Shown here piece by piece: positions 8,639 to 18,278 of a stretch of 64,000 nt of DNA (the first letter of the stretch is position 1; each line of letters begins with the position of its first letter). This stretch comes from Pelomonas sp. Root1444 (GTDB lineage Bacteria; Pseudomonadota; Gammaproteobacteria; Burkholderiales; Burkholderiaceae_C), in NCBI RefSeq assembly GCF_001426885.1, contig NZ_LMFP01000010.1:8949-72948 (forward strand), written 5' to 3'. The notes beneath the pieces are model-generated. The model had not been told where the DNA came from. It ran no database searches and saw only the letters and a list, made by a program, of their open reading frames with translations. A program made the position numbers and the translations under genes.

Positions 8639-10016
8639 GGCGATCGAACACCACCAGCCTCACGGTGCGCAGAATGATCTGCAGATCGAGGGCCAGTGAC
8701 CAGTTGCGCAGGTATTCCAGATCGTATTCGACGCGCGCGATCATCTTGTCGATGGTGTCGGTCTCGCCCCGCAGACCGTTGACCTGCGCCCAGCCGGTGA
8801 TGCCCGGCTTGACCTTGTGTCGCACCATGTAGGCCTTGATGAGCTTGCGGTATTCCTCGTTGTGCGCCACGGCGTGCGGGCGCGGGCCCACGATGCTCAT
8901 GCGGCCCTGCAGCACGTTGATGAATTGCGGCAGTTCGTCCAACGAGGTGCGGCGGATGAAGGCGCCGAAGGGCGTGATGCGCGGATCGCCCTTGGTGGCC
9001 TGCTTGACGACGTTGCCGTTGTCCTGCGTGCGCATGGAGCGGAACTTGTAGACGATGATCTCTTCGCCATCCAGGCCGTTGCGGCGCTGCTTGAAGATGA
9101 CCGGGCCGGGTGAGCTGAGCTTGACGCCGATGGCCAGCGCCAGCAGCACCGGCGAGATCAGGACCAGGATCAGCGATGCCAGCACGATGTCGCTGATGCG
9201 TTTGACGAGCTGGTTGGTGCCGGTGAAGGGCGTCTCGCAGATGCCCACGACCGGCACGCCGCTGATGTCCTGTAGGCGGCCCTGGATGATGCTGATGCCG
9301 AACACGTCCGGCACGAAGAAGAGCGACGCGGTGGTGCCCTGCACCTGTTCCAGCAGCTCCACGATGCGCGGCTGGGAGCCCAGTGGCAGCGTGATGTAGA
9401 CCTCCCGCACGCCCTTGTCGCGCACGTACTCGCTCAGCTTCGGCAGCGTGCCCAGCAGCTCCGCGCCGGCGTCCGGATGCAGGCGCTCGCGGTTGCGGTC
9501 GTCGAAGTAGCCCAGGCAGATGACGCCCTGCGTATCGCGCAGCGCGCGGGCCACCTTGTGGCCCAGCGTGCCGGCACCCACGACGACGGCCGTGCGGCGC
9601 GCACTGGGGTCACGGGCCCGCCACTTCTGGATGCGGCGGCCGATGGCGATCGCCGCCATCTGCAGCACCGGCGTGATGACCGCCCACCACAGCAGCACCT
9701 CGTTTTCGAAGTAGTGCAGGCTGCTCGTCGCATAGCCGCACAGCAGCAGGATGCCCAGCAGCACCAGCCAGGACGACACCACGTCCACCAGCGCACTGGC
9801 CGGGTGGTCGTTGAAGCGGTTGCGGCCCGGGAAGGTCAGGGCGAACACCAGCAGGCACAGCGTCAGCGTCGGCCGCATGACCGGCTCTTCAAAGTGGCCG
9901 TTCACCAGCAGGAAGGTCAGCACGATGATGCCCGGCTCGAGGAAGGCTGCTATCAGCGACTCGACCGACTGCGGTGCGCTGTAGAACGTTCTCTTGTAGC
10001 TGCGATCCTCGAACAT
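8628..10016 (-). CDS. epsB: undecaprenyl-phosphate glucose phosphotransferase (EpsB/WcaJ-type)
   Basis: Initiating polyprenyl glycosylphosphotransferase: transfers a hexose-1-phosphate from a UDP-sugar to undecaprenyl phosphate on the cytoplasmic face. The protein has 462 aa. Four to five hydrophobic segments lie at about 20-120, followed by a Rossmann-like region at about 125-250 ('VVVGAGTLGHKVARAL') and a reentrant/TM helix at about 268-292. The catalytic bacterial sugar transferase domain follows ('KLSSPGPVIFKQRRNGLDGE', 'FRSM', 'RRTSLDELPQFINVL', 'GPRPHAV', 'KPGITGWAQVNGLRG'). The ATG at 10016 is where homology begins. A much longer open frame upstream is antisense to ubiJ and was discarded. 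First gene of epsB-epsL-galE-manC. Confidence 0.93.
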   Translation of the reverse strand: MFEDRSYKRTFYSAPQSVESLIAAFLEPGIIVLTFLLVNGHFEEPVMRPTLTLCLLVFALTFPGRNRFNDHPASALVDVVSSWLVLLGILLLCGYATSSLHYFENEVLLWWAVITPVLQMAAIAIGRRIQKWRARDPSARRTAVVVGAGTLGHKVARALRDTQGVICLGYFDDRNRERLHPDAGAELLGTLPKLSEYVRDKGVREVYITLPLGSQPRIVELLEQVQGTTASLFFVPDVFGISIIQGRLQDISGVPVVGICETPFTGTNQLVKRISDIVLASLILVLISPVLLALAIGVKLSSPGPVIFKQRRNGLDGEEIIVYKFRSMRTQDNGNVVKQATKGDPRITPFGAFIRRTSLDELPQFINVLQGRMSIVGPRPHAVAHNEEYRKLIKAYMVRHKVKPGITGWAQVNGLRGETDTIDKMIARVEYDLEYLRNWSLALDLQIILRTVRLVVFDRHAY

Positions 10017-10050
10017 CGTGGAATATCTGTGGCCCAGGTAGGGATGGGCT

Positions 10051-10067
10051 TGCAAAAAGCGATCCGG
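10051..10067 (-). promoter_or_regulatory. possible sigma-54 (-24/-12) promoter for epsB
   Basis: On the minus strand, GG at 10065-10064 and GC at 10053-10052 are exactly 10 bases apart, with TTTGCA at the -12 element. The -24 element (CGGATC) is a poor match to TGGCAC. The predicted start would be about 25 bases before the epsB ATG. EPS/PEP-CTERM loci are often sigma-54 controlled (PrsK/PrsR), which is why this weak site is listed. Confidence 0.3.
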
Positions 10068-10142
10068 GATTCTCCACCAACAAATTTGACAAGCGCCTGC
10101 GCCTCGTCCCCTGTTCAGGGTCCGCTGCCTACAATCTTGAAC

Positions 10143-10676
10143 ATGTCTTCCCCCTGGCCGTTCCCGCCTTTGCCCGCCCTGTCGCCGCTGCTGATGCCCG
10201 CGCTGCAGGACCGCCTCGTGCTGCTGATCAACCATGTCGTGTCGCGCGAGCCGATTGCTGCGAGGCGGCTCCAGCCCCTGGCCGGGCGTGGGCTGGTTGT
10301 GCATCTCTCGGGCTGGCCGGCACTGCTGCCGGCCGCGCCCGATCTGATACTCGGTGTTACACCTGCTGGCTTGTTCGAGCGGCTCGACGCGCCGCCGCCC
10401 GGTCCGGGTGGCTTGCGCATCGAGATCGACGCCTCCAATCCCGCGAAGCTGGCGCTCGGTGCGCTCAGTGGCGGTGCCCCGGGCGTCAGCGTGCAGGGCG
10501 ATGCGGCCTTTGCCGGCGAGATGCATTGGCTGATGGACAACCTGCGCTGGGACATCGAGGATGACCTCGCCGCCGTCGTGGGCCCGCTGCCGGCGCGCCA
10601 GCTCGCGCAGTTCGGCCGGGCGCTGCGCCGCAGCCTGTCGGGCATGGCCCAGCGCTTTGCCGGTAGCGGCGCATGA
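10143..10676 (+). CDS. ubiJ: ubiquinone biosynthesis accessory protein UbiJ (SCP2-like)
   Basis: Small lipid-binding SCP2-domain protein that scaffolds the aerobic ubiquinone (Ubi) complex in proteobacteria. The protein has 177 aa. It begins 'MSSPWPFPP', with the SCP2-like core at about 40-130 ('[12 protein letters not shown]', '[14 protein letters not shown]', '[14 protein letters not shown]'), and ends in a helical C-terminus ('LARQLAQFG'-type). The ATG at 10143 was chosen because upstream in-frame codons overlap the divergent epsB region. The stop overlaps the ubiB start (ATGA), the classic ubiJ-ubiB pairing, which supports the call more than sequence alone. Confidence 0.88.
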   Translation: MSSPWPFPPLPALSPLLMPALQDRLVLLINHVVSREPIAARRLQPLAGRGLVVHLSGWPALLPAAPDLILGVTPAGLFERLDAPPPGPGGLRIEIDASNPAKLALGALSGGAPGVSVQGDAAFAGEMHWLMDNLRWDIEDDLAAVVGPLPARQLAQFGRALRRSLSGMAQRFAGSGA

Positions 10677-12238
10677 GGTTTGTCTCACGGCTGCTGGTCA
10701 TTCTGTGGACGGTCTGGCGCTTCGGTCTCGATGACCTGGCGCTGTCCGGCCTGCGCCGGCGGCGTTTTCAGCTGCTGCGACGCCTGACCCGCCTGGGCCG
10801 ACGCTGGCAGGAGCCGCGCGGGGTGCGCCTGCGCCTCGCCTTGGAGCGGCTGGGCCCCATCTTCGTGAAGTTCGGGCAGGTGCTGTCGACGCGGCGTGAC
10901 CTGCTGCCCAACGATGTGGCTGTTGAACTGGCCCGGCTGCAGGATCGCGTGCCGCCGTTCCCGGCGGCGCTGTCGCGCGAGATGGTGGAGCGGGCGTTCG
11001 GCCAGCCTCTGGAAGAACTTTTTGCCAGCTTCGACGCCGAACCGGTGGCGAGCGCCAGCATCGCCCAGGTGCATTTCGCGACGCTGAAGGACGGTCGCGA
11101 AGTCGCCGTCAAGGTGCTGCGTCCTGGCATGCTGGATGTCATCGATGACGACCTGTCGCTGATGCGCCGGCTGGCGGTCTGGATCGAGCGCTTCTCGGCC
11201 GACGGCCGCAGGCTGAAGCCCCGCGAGGTGGTGGCCGAGTTCGACATGTACCTGCACGACGAGCTGGACCTCGTTCGCGAGGCGGCGAATGCCGCGCAGC
11301 TGCGCCGCAACATGGACGGCCTGGACCTGGTGCTGGTGCCGGAGATGCACTGGGACCTGTGCAGCTCCGAGGTCATCGTCATGGAGCGGATGAAGGGCGT
11401 GCCGATCTCGCAGCGCGCCATGCTGGAAGAGGCCGGCATCGACATCAAGAAGCTGGCCCGCGACGGCGTGACCATCTTCTTCACGCAGGTGTTCCGCGAC
11501 GGCTTCTTCCACGCCGACATGCACCCCGGCAACATCCAGGTGAGCCTGGCGCCCGAGACCTTCGGCCGCTACGTGGCGCTGGACTTCGGCATCATCGGCA
11601 CGCTGACCGAGGTGGACAAGGACTACCTCGCGCAGAACTTCATCGCCTTCTTCCAGCGCGACTACAAGCGGGTGGCCGAGTTGCACATCGCGTCCGGCTG
11701 GGTGCCGCCCGAGACCCGGGTGGATGCGCTGGAAAGCGCGGTCCGGGCCGTGTGCGAGCCTCATTTCGACCGGCCGCTGAAGGACATTTCGCTGGGCCAG
11801 GTGCTGATGCGGCTGTTCCAGACCTCGCGCCGCTTCAACGTCGAGATCCAGCCCCAACTGGTGCTGCTGCAGAAGACGCTGCTCAATGTCGAAGGCCTGG
11901 GCCGCCAGCTCGACCCTGAGCTGGACCTGTGGGCCACGGCCAAGCCTTTCCTCGAGCGCTGGATGAACGAGCAGGTCGGCTGGCCCGCGCTGAACAAGCA
12001 GCTGCAGAAGGAGGCGCCGCGCTTTGCCCAGCTCATCCCGGCGCTGCCGCGCCTGCTGCATGACGCGCTGAAGCACCAGGCCCAGCGCGGCGGCGATGCC
12101 GAGATGCGCGCCCTGGTGCGCGAATTGCGCAGCACCAACCGCCTGCTGTCCGGCCTGCTCTGGGGCGCCGCGGGCTTCGCAATCGGCATCGCCTTGGCGT
12201 GGCTGACGGTGCGCTTTCTCGATCTCGGCTTCTACTGA
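10673..12238 (+). CDS. ubiB: ubiquinone biosynthesis regulatory kinase-like protein UbiB
   Basis: Atypical ABC1/ADCK-family kinase-like ATPase needed for ubiquinone biosynthesis. The protein has 521 aa. Visible family motifs are '[16 protein letters not shown]' (the KxGQ signature) at about 65-80, the A-rich loop replacing the kinase P-loop ('[11 protein letters not shown]') at about 127-137, 'VAVKVLRPG' with the ATP-binding Lys at about 145-153, '[10 protein letters not shown]' (catalytic loop) at about 278-287, and 'ALDFGIIG' (metal-binding DFG) at about 302-309. A C-terminal TM helix is at about 493-515. Translationally coupled to ubiJ. Confidence 0.97.
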   Translation: MRFVSRLLVILWTVWRFGLDDLALSGLRRRRFQLLRRLTRLGRRWQEPRGVRLRLALERLGPIFVKFGQVLSTRRDLLPNDVAVELARLQDRVPPFPAALSREMVERAFGQPLEELFASFDAEPVASASIAQVHFATLKDGREVAVKVLRPGMLDVIDDDLSLMRRLAVWIERFSADGRRLKPREVVAEFDMYLHDELDLVREAANAAQLRRNMDGLDLVLVPEMHWDLCSSEVIVMERMKGVPISQRAMLEEAGIDIKKLARDGVTIFFTQVFRDGFFHADMHPGNIQVSLAPETFGRYVALDFGIIGTLTEVDKDYLAQNFIAFFQRDYKRVAELHIASGWVPPETRVDALESAVRAVCEPHFDRPLKDISLGQVLMRLFQTSRRFNVEIQPQLVLLQKTLLNVEGLGRQLDPELDLWATAKPFLERWMNEQVGWPALNKQLQKEAPRFAQLIPALPRLLHDALKHQAQRGGDAEMRALVRELRSTNRLLSGLLWGAAGFAIGIALAWLTVRFLDLGFY

Positions 12239-12246
12239 AGGGCGCT

Positions 12247-12277
12247 GGCGCGCACCTCATAATCCGCGCCAATTTTT
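12247..12277 (+). terminator. possible weak terminator after ubiB
   Basis: Stem GGCGCG (12247-12252) / CGCGCC (12265-12270) with a 12-base loop, followed by AATTTTT. The stem is only 6 bp. The loop contains CATAATCC, a -10-like octamer that recurs before secB, so the site could instead be the promoter of the symporter gene at 12299. Confidence 0.4.
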
Positions 12278-12298
12278 CCGGCCCACCACCCGCCTCCC

Positions 12299-13762
12299 AT
12301 GAACACCACGCTGATCGTTTTCGTCGTGCTCTACCTGCTCGGCACGCTGGGCATCGGCGTCTGGGCCGGCACACGGGTCAAGAACACCGCGGACTTCGCC
12401 ATCGCCGGCCGCAGCCTGCCATTGGTGATGGTCATCACGACGACCTTCGCGACGTGGTTCGGTGCCGAGACGGTGATGGGCATCCCGGCGAAGTTCGTGC
12501 AGGGCGGCCTGGGCGCCATCGTCGAGGACCCCTTCGGTGCCGGCCTGTGCCTGGTGCTGGTGGGCGCGTTCTTCGCCGCCAAGCTGTACCAGAAGAACCT
12601 GCTGACCATCGGCGACTTCTACCGCCAGCGCTATGGCAAGGGCGTGGAGATCGTCTGCTCGCTCGCCATCATCCTCAGCTACCTGGGCTGGGTGGCGGCG
12701 CAGGTCACGGCGCTGGGGCTGGTGTTCAACATCCTGACCAACGGCGCGATGAGCACCGAGATGGGCATGATCGTGGGCTTGCTGGCGGTGCTGGTCTACG
12801 TGGTGATCGGCGGCTTCCTGGCAGTGGCCTGGACGGACTTCATCCAGATGATCGTGCTGGTCATCGGCCTGTCCGTGATTGCCGTGTTCTCGGCCGATCT
12901 GGCCGGCGGCGCGGGCGTCGTGCTGGACCTGGCCGTGCAGAAGGACCTCGGCAAGTTCTTCCCCGAGCCCACGTTCACCCAGATCGCGATGTTCCTCGGC
13001 GCGGCGCTGACCATGATGCTGGGCTCCATCCCGCAGCAGGACGTCTTCCAGCGCGTCATGTCCGCCAAGGACGCCAAGACCGCCCAGCGCGGCGCCATCA
13101 TCGGCGGCTTCAGCTACATCGCCTTCGCCTTCGTGCCGATGTTCATCGTGCTGGCCGCCGTCGCCGTCATGGGCGACAAGGCGCTGGATCTGGCGCAGAA
13201 CGACTACCAGCGCCTGTTGCCCACCTTCATCATGGGCCACATGCCGCTGGTCTTCTCTATCCTGTTCTTCGGCGCACTGCTGTCTGCCATCAAGAGCACC
13301 TCCTCGGCCACGCTGCTGGCGCCGACGACCAGCTTCGTCGAGAACATCCTCAAGCAGATCCGCCCCGGCATGAGCGACCGGCAGGCGCTCGTCGCCATGC
13401 GGGTCACGCTGGTCATCTTCGCGCTGTGCGTGCTGGCGTATTCCATCGCGCTGCAGGGCACGCCCATCTATGAGATGGTCAGCGCCGCCTACCAGGTTAC
13501 GCTGGTGGCCGCCTTCATCCCGCTGGTCTTCGGCCTCTACTGGCGGCGCGCGACGACGCAGGGCGCCGTGTTTTCCATCTTCGCCGGCATCGCCGTCTGG
13601 GTGGCCTTCTTCCCGCAGGTGACGACCTGGGGCGAGTTCTTCCCGGGCCAGCTGGCGGGCCTGCTCGCCGCCCTCGTCGGCATGGTGGCGGGCTCGCTGG
13701 CGCCCCAGGTGCTGACCGACCGGCACGAGCACGTCAGCCACCATCTGCAGCCCCATCGCTGA
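12299..13762 (+). CDS. sodium:solute symporter family protein
   Basis: Secondary transporter of the SSS family (proline/pantothenate/sialic-acid symporter fold), 487 aa with about 13 hydrophobic helices. It begins 'MNTTLIVFVVLYLLGTLGIG' (TM1); residues about 30-45 read 'VKNTADFAIAGRSLPLVM', and the family region 'ATWFGAETVMGIP' at about 51-63 follows. 'QQDVFQRVMSAKDAKTAQRG' lies at about 244-263. The end is hydrophilic and His-rich ('HEHVSHHLQPHR'). The substrate cannot be told. It is monocistronic: 60 bases after ubiB and 53 before fmdB. Confidence 0.9.
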   Translation: MNTTLIVFVVLYLLGTLGIGVWAGTRVKNTADFAIAGRSLPLVMVITTTFATWFGAETVMGIPAKFVQGGLGAIVEDPFGAGLCLVLVGAFFAAKLYQKNLLTIGDFYRQRYGKGVEIVCSLAIILSYLGWVAAQVTALGLVFNILTNGAMSTEMGMIVGLLAVLVYVVIGGFLAVAWTDFIQMIVLVIGLSVIAVFSADLAGGAGVVLDLAVQKDLGKFFPEPTFTQIAMFLGAALTMMLGSIPQQDVFQRVMSAKDAKTAQRGAIIGGFSYIAFAFVPMFIVLAAVAVMGDKALDLAQNDYQRLLPTFIMGHMPLVFSILFFGALLSAIKSTSSATLLAPTTSFVENILKQIRPGMSDRQALVAMRVTLVIFALCVLAYSIALQGTPIYEMVSAAYQVTLVAAFIPLVFGLYWRRATTQGAVFSIFAGIAVWVAFFPQVTTWGEFFPGQLAGLLAALVGMVAGSLAPQVLTDRHEHVSHHLQPHR

Positions 13763-13815
13763 GCCTCCCCTAAAATGCTGGGCTTTTCGCCTCCCGAGAC
13801 TCACGAGAGCCCACC

Positions 13816-14145
13816 ATGCCGATCTACGCCTACCGCTGCAGCGCCTGTGGCCACGCCAAGGACGTGCTGCAGAAGCTTTCCGACGCACCCCTGACCACCT
13901 GCCCCGCCTGCGCGGCGGAGACGTTTTCCAAACAGATCACTGCCGCGGGCTTCCAGCTCAAGGGATCGGGCTGGTATGTGACCGACTTCCGCGGCGGCAA
14001 CAGTGGCGCCGGCGCCGCTGCGGCGCCCGCCGCGGGCGCTGCGGCTTCTACTGCCGCCGAGCCGGCCAAGAGCGAGTCGTCAGGCACGACGGAGGCCTCG
14101 TCGGCCTCGTCCACACCCTGCGGCGGCTCCTGCGCCTGCCACTGA
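13816..14145 (+). CDS. FmdB-family zinc-ribbon protein
   Basis: Small regulatory-type protein of 109 aa. The N-terminal CxxC...CxxC zinc ribbon has cysteines at about 8, 11, 29 and 32 ('YRCSACGH', 'TCPACA'), followed by the FmdB-type stretch 'KQITAAGFQLKGSGWYVTDF'. The second half is Ala/Ser-rich low complexity and ends in a Cys-rich tail ('CGGSCACH'). The molecular role of the family is not established. It precedes a DUF502 gene and aspS, an arrangement common in Burkholderiales. A TAAAAT box is at 13771-13776, 40 bases upstream. Confidence 0.9.
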   Translation: MPIYAYRCSACGHAKDVLQKLSDAPLTTCPACAAETFSKQITAAGFQLKGSGWYVTDFRGGNSGAGAAAAPAAGAAASTAAEPAKSESSGTTEASSASSTPCGGSCACH

Positions 14146-14157
14146 ACCGGTATCTTC

Positions 14158-14898
14158 GTGGGCGCTTCGTTACGCAAATACCTCGTCGCCGGCCTGCTGG
14201 TCTGGTTGCCGCTGGCCATCACGGTCTGGGTGCTCAGCCAGGTGCTGGACGTCGTCAACGGCGTCTTCGGCTCCCTGCTGGCGGCGCTGGCCCTGGTCAT
14301 GCCGGCCTCGCTGCGCGAGGGCTTGCTGGGCCTGCAGCATGTGCCGGGCCTGGGTCTCGTCATCCTGGCCGGCGGCCTGCTGGCGACGGGCGTTTTCGTG
14401 GCCAACATCTTCGGTCAGTGGCTGCTGACGCAGTGGGACCGGCTGATGTCCCACATCCCCATCGTCAAGAGCATCTACAGCTCGGTCAAGCAGGTGTCGG
14501 ACACGCTGTTTTCCAGCAGCGGCAACGCCTTCCGCGAAGCCGTGCTGGTGCAGTATCCGCGTGCCGGCAGCTGGACCATCGCGTTCGTCACCGGTTCTCC
14601 CAGCGGGGAGGTCGCCCGGCATCTCGAGGACGAGCATCTCAGTCTCTACGTGCCGACGACGCCCAACCCCACATCAGGCTTCTTCCTCATCGTGCCGCGT
14701 GCCGACGTCAGACCGCTGCACATGACGGTGGACGAGGCGCTCAAGTACATCATTTCGATGGGCACCGTGGCGCCGCTGCCGCACGCGGGCGAACTGGCCC
14801 ATGCCAGCCAGGCGGTCGCGCCGGCGGTGGCGCTCGATGCCAAGCCCAACCTGCGGGGTCCGGCCGACCCGGCGGGCCAGTCAAATCGACCGGGTTGA
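14158..14898 (+). CDS. DUF502 family membrane protein
   Basis: Inner-membrane protein of unknown function, 246 aa, GTG start at 14158, 12 bases after the fmdB stop. TM1 is at about 7-28 ('[19 protein letters not shown]') and TM2 at about 60-85 ('[18 protein letters not shown]'). DUF502 landmarks follow: '[18 protein letters not shown]' at about 101-118, '[18 protein letters not shown]' and '[16 protein letters not shown]' at about 162-177. The tail after about 215 is low-complexity. Probably co-transcribed with fmdB and aspS. Confidence 0.9.
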   Translation: MGASLRKYLVAGLLVWLPLAITVWVLSQVLDVVNGVFGSLLAALALVMPASLREGLLGLQHVPGLGLVILAGGLLATGVFVANIFGQWLLTQWDRLMSHIPIVKSIYSSVKQVSDTLFSSSGNAFREAVLVQYPRAGSWTIAFVTGSPSGEVARHLEDEHLSLYVPTTPNPTSGFFLIVPRADVRPLHMTVDEALKYIISMGTVAPLPHAGELAHASQAVAPAVALDAKPNLRGPADPAGQSNRPG

Positions 14899-14986
14899 GC
14901 GCCCCGGCAGGCGTTCAATCCTGAGAGCCGAGCGAGCTCGTCAGCGCCCCACAGAACACCCCGCAAAGAATTCGGAGAAGAACACC

Positions 14987-16777
14987 ATGCGTACCTGCTA
15001 TGCCGGCCAAGTCAGCGAGAAGCTGCTCGACCAGACCGTGACCCTGATGGGCTGGGCCCATCGCCGCCGTGACCACGGCGGCGTCATCTTCATCGACCTG
15101 CGTGACCGCGAAGGTCTCGTGCAGGTCGTCTGCGACCCCGACCGCGCGGACAGCTTCCAGATCGCCGAGGACGTTCGCAGCGAGTACTGCCTGAAGATCG
15201 TCGGCAAGGTGCGCTCGCGCCCCGCCGGCACCGAGAACGCCAACCTCGTCAGCGGCAAGATCGAGGTGCTGTGCCACGAGATCGAGGTGCTGAACCCGTC
15301 GGTGCCCATCCCCTTCCAGATCGACGAGGACAACCTCAGCGAGACGACCCGCCTCACGCACCGCGTGCTGGACCTGCGCCGCCCGTACATGCAGAACAAC
15401 CTGATGCTGCGCTACCGCGTCGCGATGGAAGTGCGCAAATTCCTGGACGAGCATGGCTTCGTCGACATTGAGACGCCGATGCTCACGAAGAGCACGCCCG
15501 AAGGCGCGCGCGACTACCTCGTGCCCAGCCGCGTGCACGACGGTCACTTCTTCGCGCTGCCGCAGTCGCCCCAGCTGTTCAAGCAGCTGCTGATGGTGTC
15601 GGGCTTCGACCGCTACTACCAGATCACCAAGTGCTTCCGCGACGAGGACCTGCGCGCCGACCGCCAGCCTGAGTTCACGCAGATCGATATCGAAACATCG
15701 TTCCTCACCGAGGAAGAGATCCGTTCGATGTTCGAGGGCATGATCCGCCACGTCTTCCGCAAGGCGCTGAACGTCGAGCTGGGCGACTACCCCGTCATGA
15801 AGTATGCGGAGGCCATGCATCGCTTCGGTTCCGACAAACCCGACCTGCGCGTCAAGCTCGAGTTCACCGAGCTGACCGACGCGATGACGACGGTGGACTT
15901 CAAGGTCTTCAGCGGCCCGGCCACGACACCGGGTGGCCGCGTCGTCGCGCTGCGCGTGCCCAAGGGTGCCGCCATGAGCCGCGGCGAGATCGACGCCTAC
16001 ACCGAGTTCGTCAAGATCTATGGCGCCAAGGGCCTGGCCTGGATCAAGGTCAACGAAGTGGCCAAGGGCCGCGAAGGCTTGCAGTCGCCCATCGTCAAGA
16101 ACCTGCATGACGAAGCCGTCGCCGAAATCCTGAAGCGCACCGGCGCGCAGGATGGTGACCTGCTGTTCTTCGGTGCGGACAAGGCCAAGGTCGTCAACGA
16201 CGCCATCGGTGCGCTGCGCCTGAAGGTCGGTCACAGCGACTTCGGCAAGGCCAACGGCTTGTTCGAGGACAAGTGGGCGCCGCTGTGGGTGGTCGACTTC
16301 CCGATGTTCGAGCACGACGAGGAGAACAACCGCTGGGCGGCCGTTCACCACCCGTTCACGGCACCCAAGGATGGCCATGAGGACCTGATGGCCAGCGACC
16401 CGGGCAAGTGCATCGCCAAGGCCTACGACATGGTGCTCAACGGCTGGGAGCTGGGTGGTGGCTCGGTGCGTATCCACCGCGCCGAAGTGCAGGCGAAGGT
16501 CTTCGAGGCGCTGAACATCAGCGCGGAAGACCAGCGCATCAAATTCGGCTTCCTGCTGGACGCGCTGCAGTACGGCGCGCCCCCGCACGGCGGCCTGGCC
16601 TTCGGCCTGGACCGCATCGTCACGATGATGACCAAGGCCGAGTCCATCCGCGACGTCATCGCCTTCCCGAAGACCCAGCGCGCCCAGTGCCTGCTGACCG
16701 GCGCGCCGTCGCTGGTGGACGAGAAGCAGCTGCGCGAGCTGCACATCCGGCTGCGCAACGCGACGCCGCTCGTCTGA
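14987..16777 (+). CDS. aspS: aspartate--tRNA ligase
   Basis: Class II aminoacyl-tRNA synthetase, 596 aa, the bacterial AspRS length. The N-terminal OB-fold anticodon domain covers about 1-105 ('[21 protein letters not shown]'-type). The catalytic core has motif 2 '[18 protein letters not shown]' at about 217-234, the bacterial GAD insertion at about 285-420, and motif 3 '[10 protein letters not shown]' at about 536-545. The ATG at 14987 has a good ribosome site (GGAGAAG) 6 bases upstream; longer in-frame extensions overlap the DUF502 gene. Its natural downstream neighbour appears displaced by an insertion sequence. Confidence 0.97.
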   Translation: MRTCYAGQVSEKLLDQTVTLMGWAHRRRDHGGVIFIDLRDREGLVQVVCDPDRADSFQIAEDVRSEYCLKIVGKVRSRPAGTENANLVSGKIEVLCHEIEVLNPSVPIPFQIDEDNLSETTRLTHRVLDLRRPYMQNNLMLRYRVAMEVRKFLDEHGFVDIETPMLTKSTPEGARDYLVPSRVHDGHFFALPQSPQLFKQLLMVSGFDRYYQITKCFRDEDLRADRQPEFTQIDIETSFLTEEEIRSMFEGMIRHVFRKALNVELGDYPVMKYAEAMHRFGSDKPDLRVKLEFTELTDAMTTVDFKVFSGPATTPGGRVVALRVPKGAAMSRGEIDAYTEFVKIYGAKGLAWIKVNEVAKGREGLQSPIVKNLHDEAVAEILKRTGAQDGDLLFFGADKAKVVNDAIGALRLKVGHSDFGKANGLFEDKWAPLWVVDFPMFEHDEENNRWAAVHHPFTAPKDGHEDLMASDPGKCIAKAYDMVLNGWELGGGSVRIHRAEVQAKVFEALNISAEDQRIKFGFLLDALQYGAPPHGGLAFGLDRIVTMMTKAESIRDVIAFPKTQRAQCLLTGAPSLVDEKQLRELHIRLRNATPLV

Positions 16778-16986
16778 TTTGGTTTGAGCCTCAAGCGGTC
16801 CGCCGCGCGGCCTGACCACGTCTTGACATGTGTGGCGTCACCGATCAGCGTCAAGCTGCGCTATGAACGGTGCGGCTTGGCCGGGCTCAGCCAACCGAAT
16901 CTCCCATTTGCTCAAAAATGGCGGTGAAGGGTTCTCTGAATCGCACCGACTTCCGAGGAGGCTCCTTCGTTTGAGAACATGGAACC

Positions 16987-17311
16987 ATGAAGAGAAACTC
17001 CCCGAAGTTCCCCTCGGAGTTTGTTGAGCGCTCAGTGTGCATGACGCTGGAGTCGCAGGGCCAGAGCATGAGTCGCAGTGGGCGGCGATCGTCTCATTTG
17101 CGGCCAAGATGGGCTGCACATCCGAGACACTACGGCGCTGGGTGCGCCAAGCCGAGCGTGACGAGGGCCTTCGCCAGATCCCACCACTGCCGAGCAGCAG
17201 CGCACCGAGCTGGAGCGCGAGGTGCGAGAGCTGCGCCAGATCAACGAGATTCTCAAGCTGGCCAGCGCGTTTTTGCCAAGGCGGAGCTCGACCGCCACAT
17301 CAAGAAGTGAG
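16987..17311 (+). pseudogene. IS3 orfA (transposase N-terminal protein), frameshifted
   Basis: The OrfA peptide is split over frames. 'MKRNSPKFPSEFVERSV' starts at 16987. It continues in another frame as 'SQWAAIVSFAAKMGCTSETL' plus 'RRWVRQAERDEGL' (about 17070-17170). It then continues as 'ELEREVRELRQINEILKLAS' (leucine-zipper region, from about 17207). The end 'FFAKAELDRHIKK' stops at 17309-17311 but needs one more base at the T5 run near 17269-17273. At least three frame changes make it non-functional. Confidence 0.85.
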
Positions 17312-18209
17312 GCGCTTCATCGACGTGCAGCGCGAGCACTTCGGGGTCGAGTTGATCTGCAACGTACTGGATGTCGCCCCGTCGGGCTACTGACGCCACG
17401 CCGCGCGCCAGCGCAAGCCAGCGCTGCTGCCCGCCAGAGCGCAACGTGATGCCCAACTGGCGCCACAGGTTCAGCGCGTATGGACGAGCCACCTGCAGGT
17501 CTATGGCCATCGCAAGGTCTGGCACCAACTGCGTCGCGAGGACGTGACGGTGGCGCGCACGGTCCAGCGGCTGATGCGGCTGCAGGGCCTGCAAGGGGCC
17601 AGACGCGGCAAGTGGGTGCGCACCACGGTGCTCGACGCCAAGGCGCCATGCCCGCTGGACCGCGTCAATCGACAGTTCAAGGCCGAGCGGTCGAACCCAG
17701 TCGTGGGTGAGCGACTTCACCTACGTCTCAACCTGGCAGGGCATGTGGTCTACGTGGCCTTCGTCGTCGATGTGTACGCGCGCTTCATCGTCGGCTGGCA
17801 GGTCAGCAGTTCCATGCGGGCTGACTTCGTGCTGGATGCGCTGGAGCAGGCGCCGTACGAGCGCAAGCCCGAGCGCGACGGCGCGCTGATCCATCACTCG
17901 GATCGCGGGTCGCAGTACCTCAGCATCCGCTACAGCGAGCAGCTGGCCGAGGCGGGCATCCAGGGCTCGGTTGGCTCCAAGGGCGACAGCTACGACAACG
18001 CGCTGGCCGAGACGATCAACGGTCTGTTCAAGACCGAACTGATCTACCGCCGCCGTCCTTGGAAGACCAAGGAGGGCGTCGAATTCGCCACGTTCGAATG
18101 GGTCTCGTGGTTCACCATCGCTTGCTTGAGCCCATGGCTACATCAACCTGCCGAGGCCGAGGCAAACCACTACCGGCAAGTCGCCGAACGTCAGGCCGTT
18201 ACGTTCTGA
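17312..18209 (+). pseudogene. IS3 orfB (DDE transposase), frameshifted
   Basis: The DDE catalytic pieces are recognisable but not in one frame. The start 'RRFIDVQREHFGVELICNVL' ends at a stop near 17391. 'HLQVYGHRKVWHQL' lies near 17490-17530. The first Asp is in 'MSDFTYVSTWQG' (17707 frame). The second Asp is in 'VAFVVDVYARFIVGW' and the Glu in 'SYDNALAETINGLFK', both in the 17544 frame. The end is shifted again, where 'EWVSWF' should lead into an Asn/His-rich segment. Catalytic residues survive, but several indels break the frame. Confidence 0.87.
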
Positions 18210-18278
18210 CTCACACCAACTTGCCTCCACGAAAGCAGGGGCGATTCATTCGAAGACCACGACGTTTGCAAACTGTTG

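Larger units (their letters stand above)
16937..18248 (+). mobile_element. IS3-family insertion sequence, degenerate (IS51/IS407-like)
   Basis: About 1.31 kb bounded by imperfect inverted repeats. Left end 16937-16960 starts TGAATCGCACCGACTTCCG; right end, read inward from 18248, starts TGAATCGCCCCTGCTTTCG; both continue to GGAGGC. Ends of the TGA...TCA kind are typical of IS3. Inside are an OrfA-like helix-turn-helix/leucine-zipper sequence and an OrfB-like DDE transposase, both broken by frameshifts. Flanking bases (…TTCTC before, TTCG after) show no target duplication, so the insertion is old, rearranged, or the duplication has decayed. Not autonomously mobile as read. Confidence 0.88.

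Noticed and set aside
10017-10688. N-terminal extension of the epsB frame to 686 codons.
   Set aside because: The extra part is antisense to ubiJ and has no recognisable sequence; homology begins at the ATG at 10016.
17260-17280. Programmed -1 frameshift in the IS at the T5 run.
   Set aside because: The orfA end needs a base gain there, and further unrelated frame breaks exist upstream and downstream, so decay or sequence error is simpler.
16929-18256. Target-site duplication around the IS element.
   Set aside because: Bases next to the two inverted repeats (TTCTC and TTCG) do not form a 3-4 base direct repeat.
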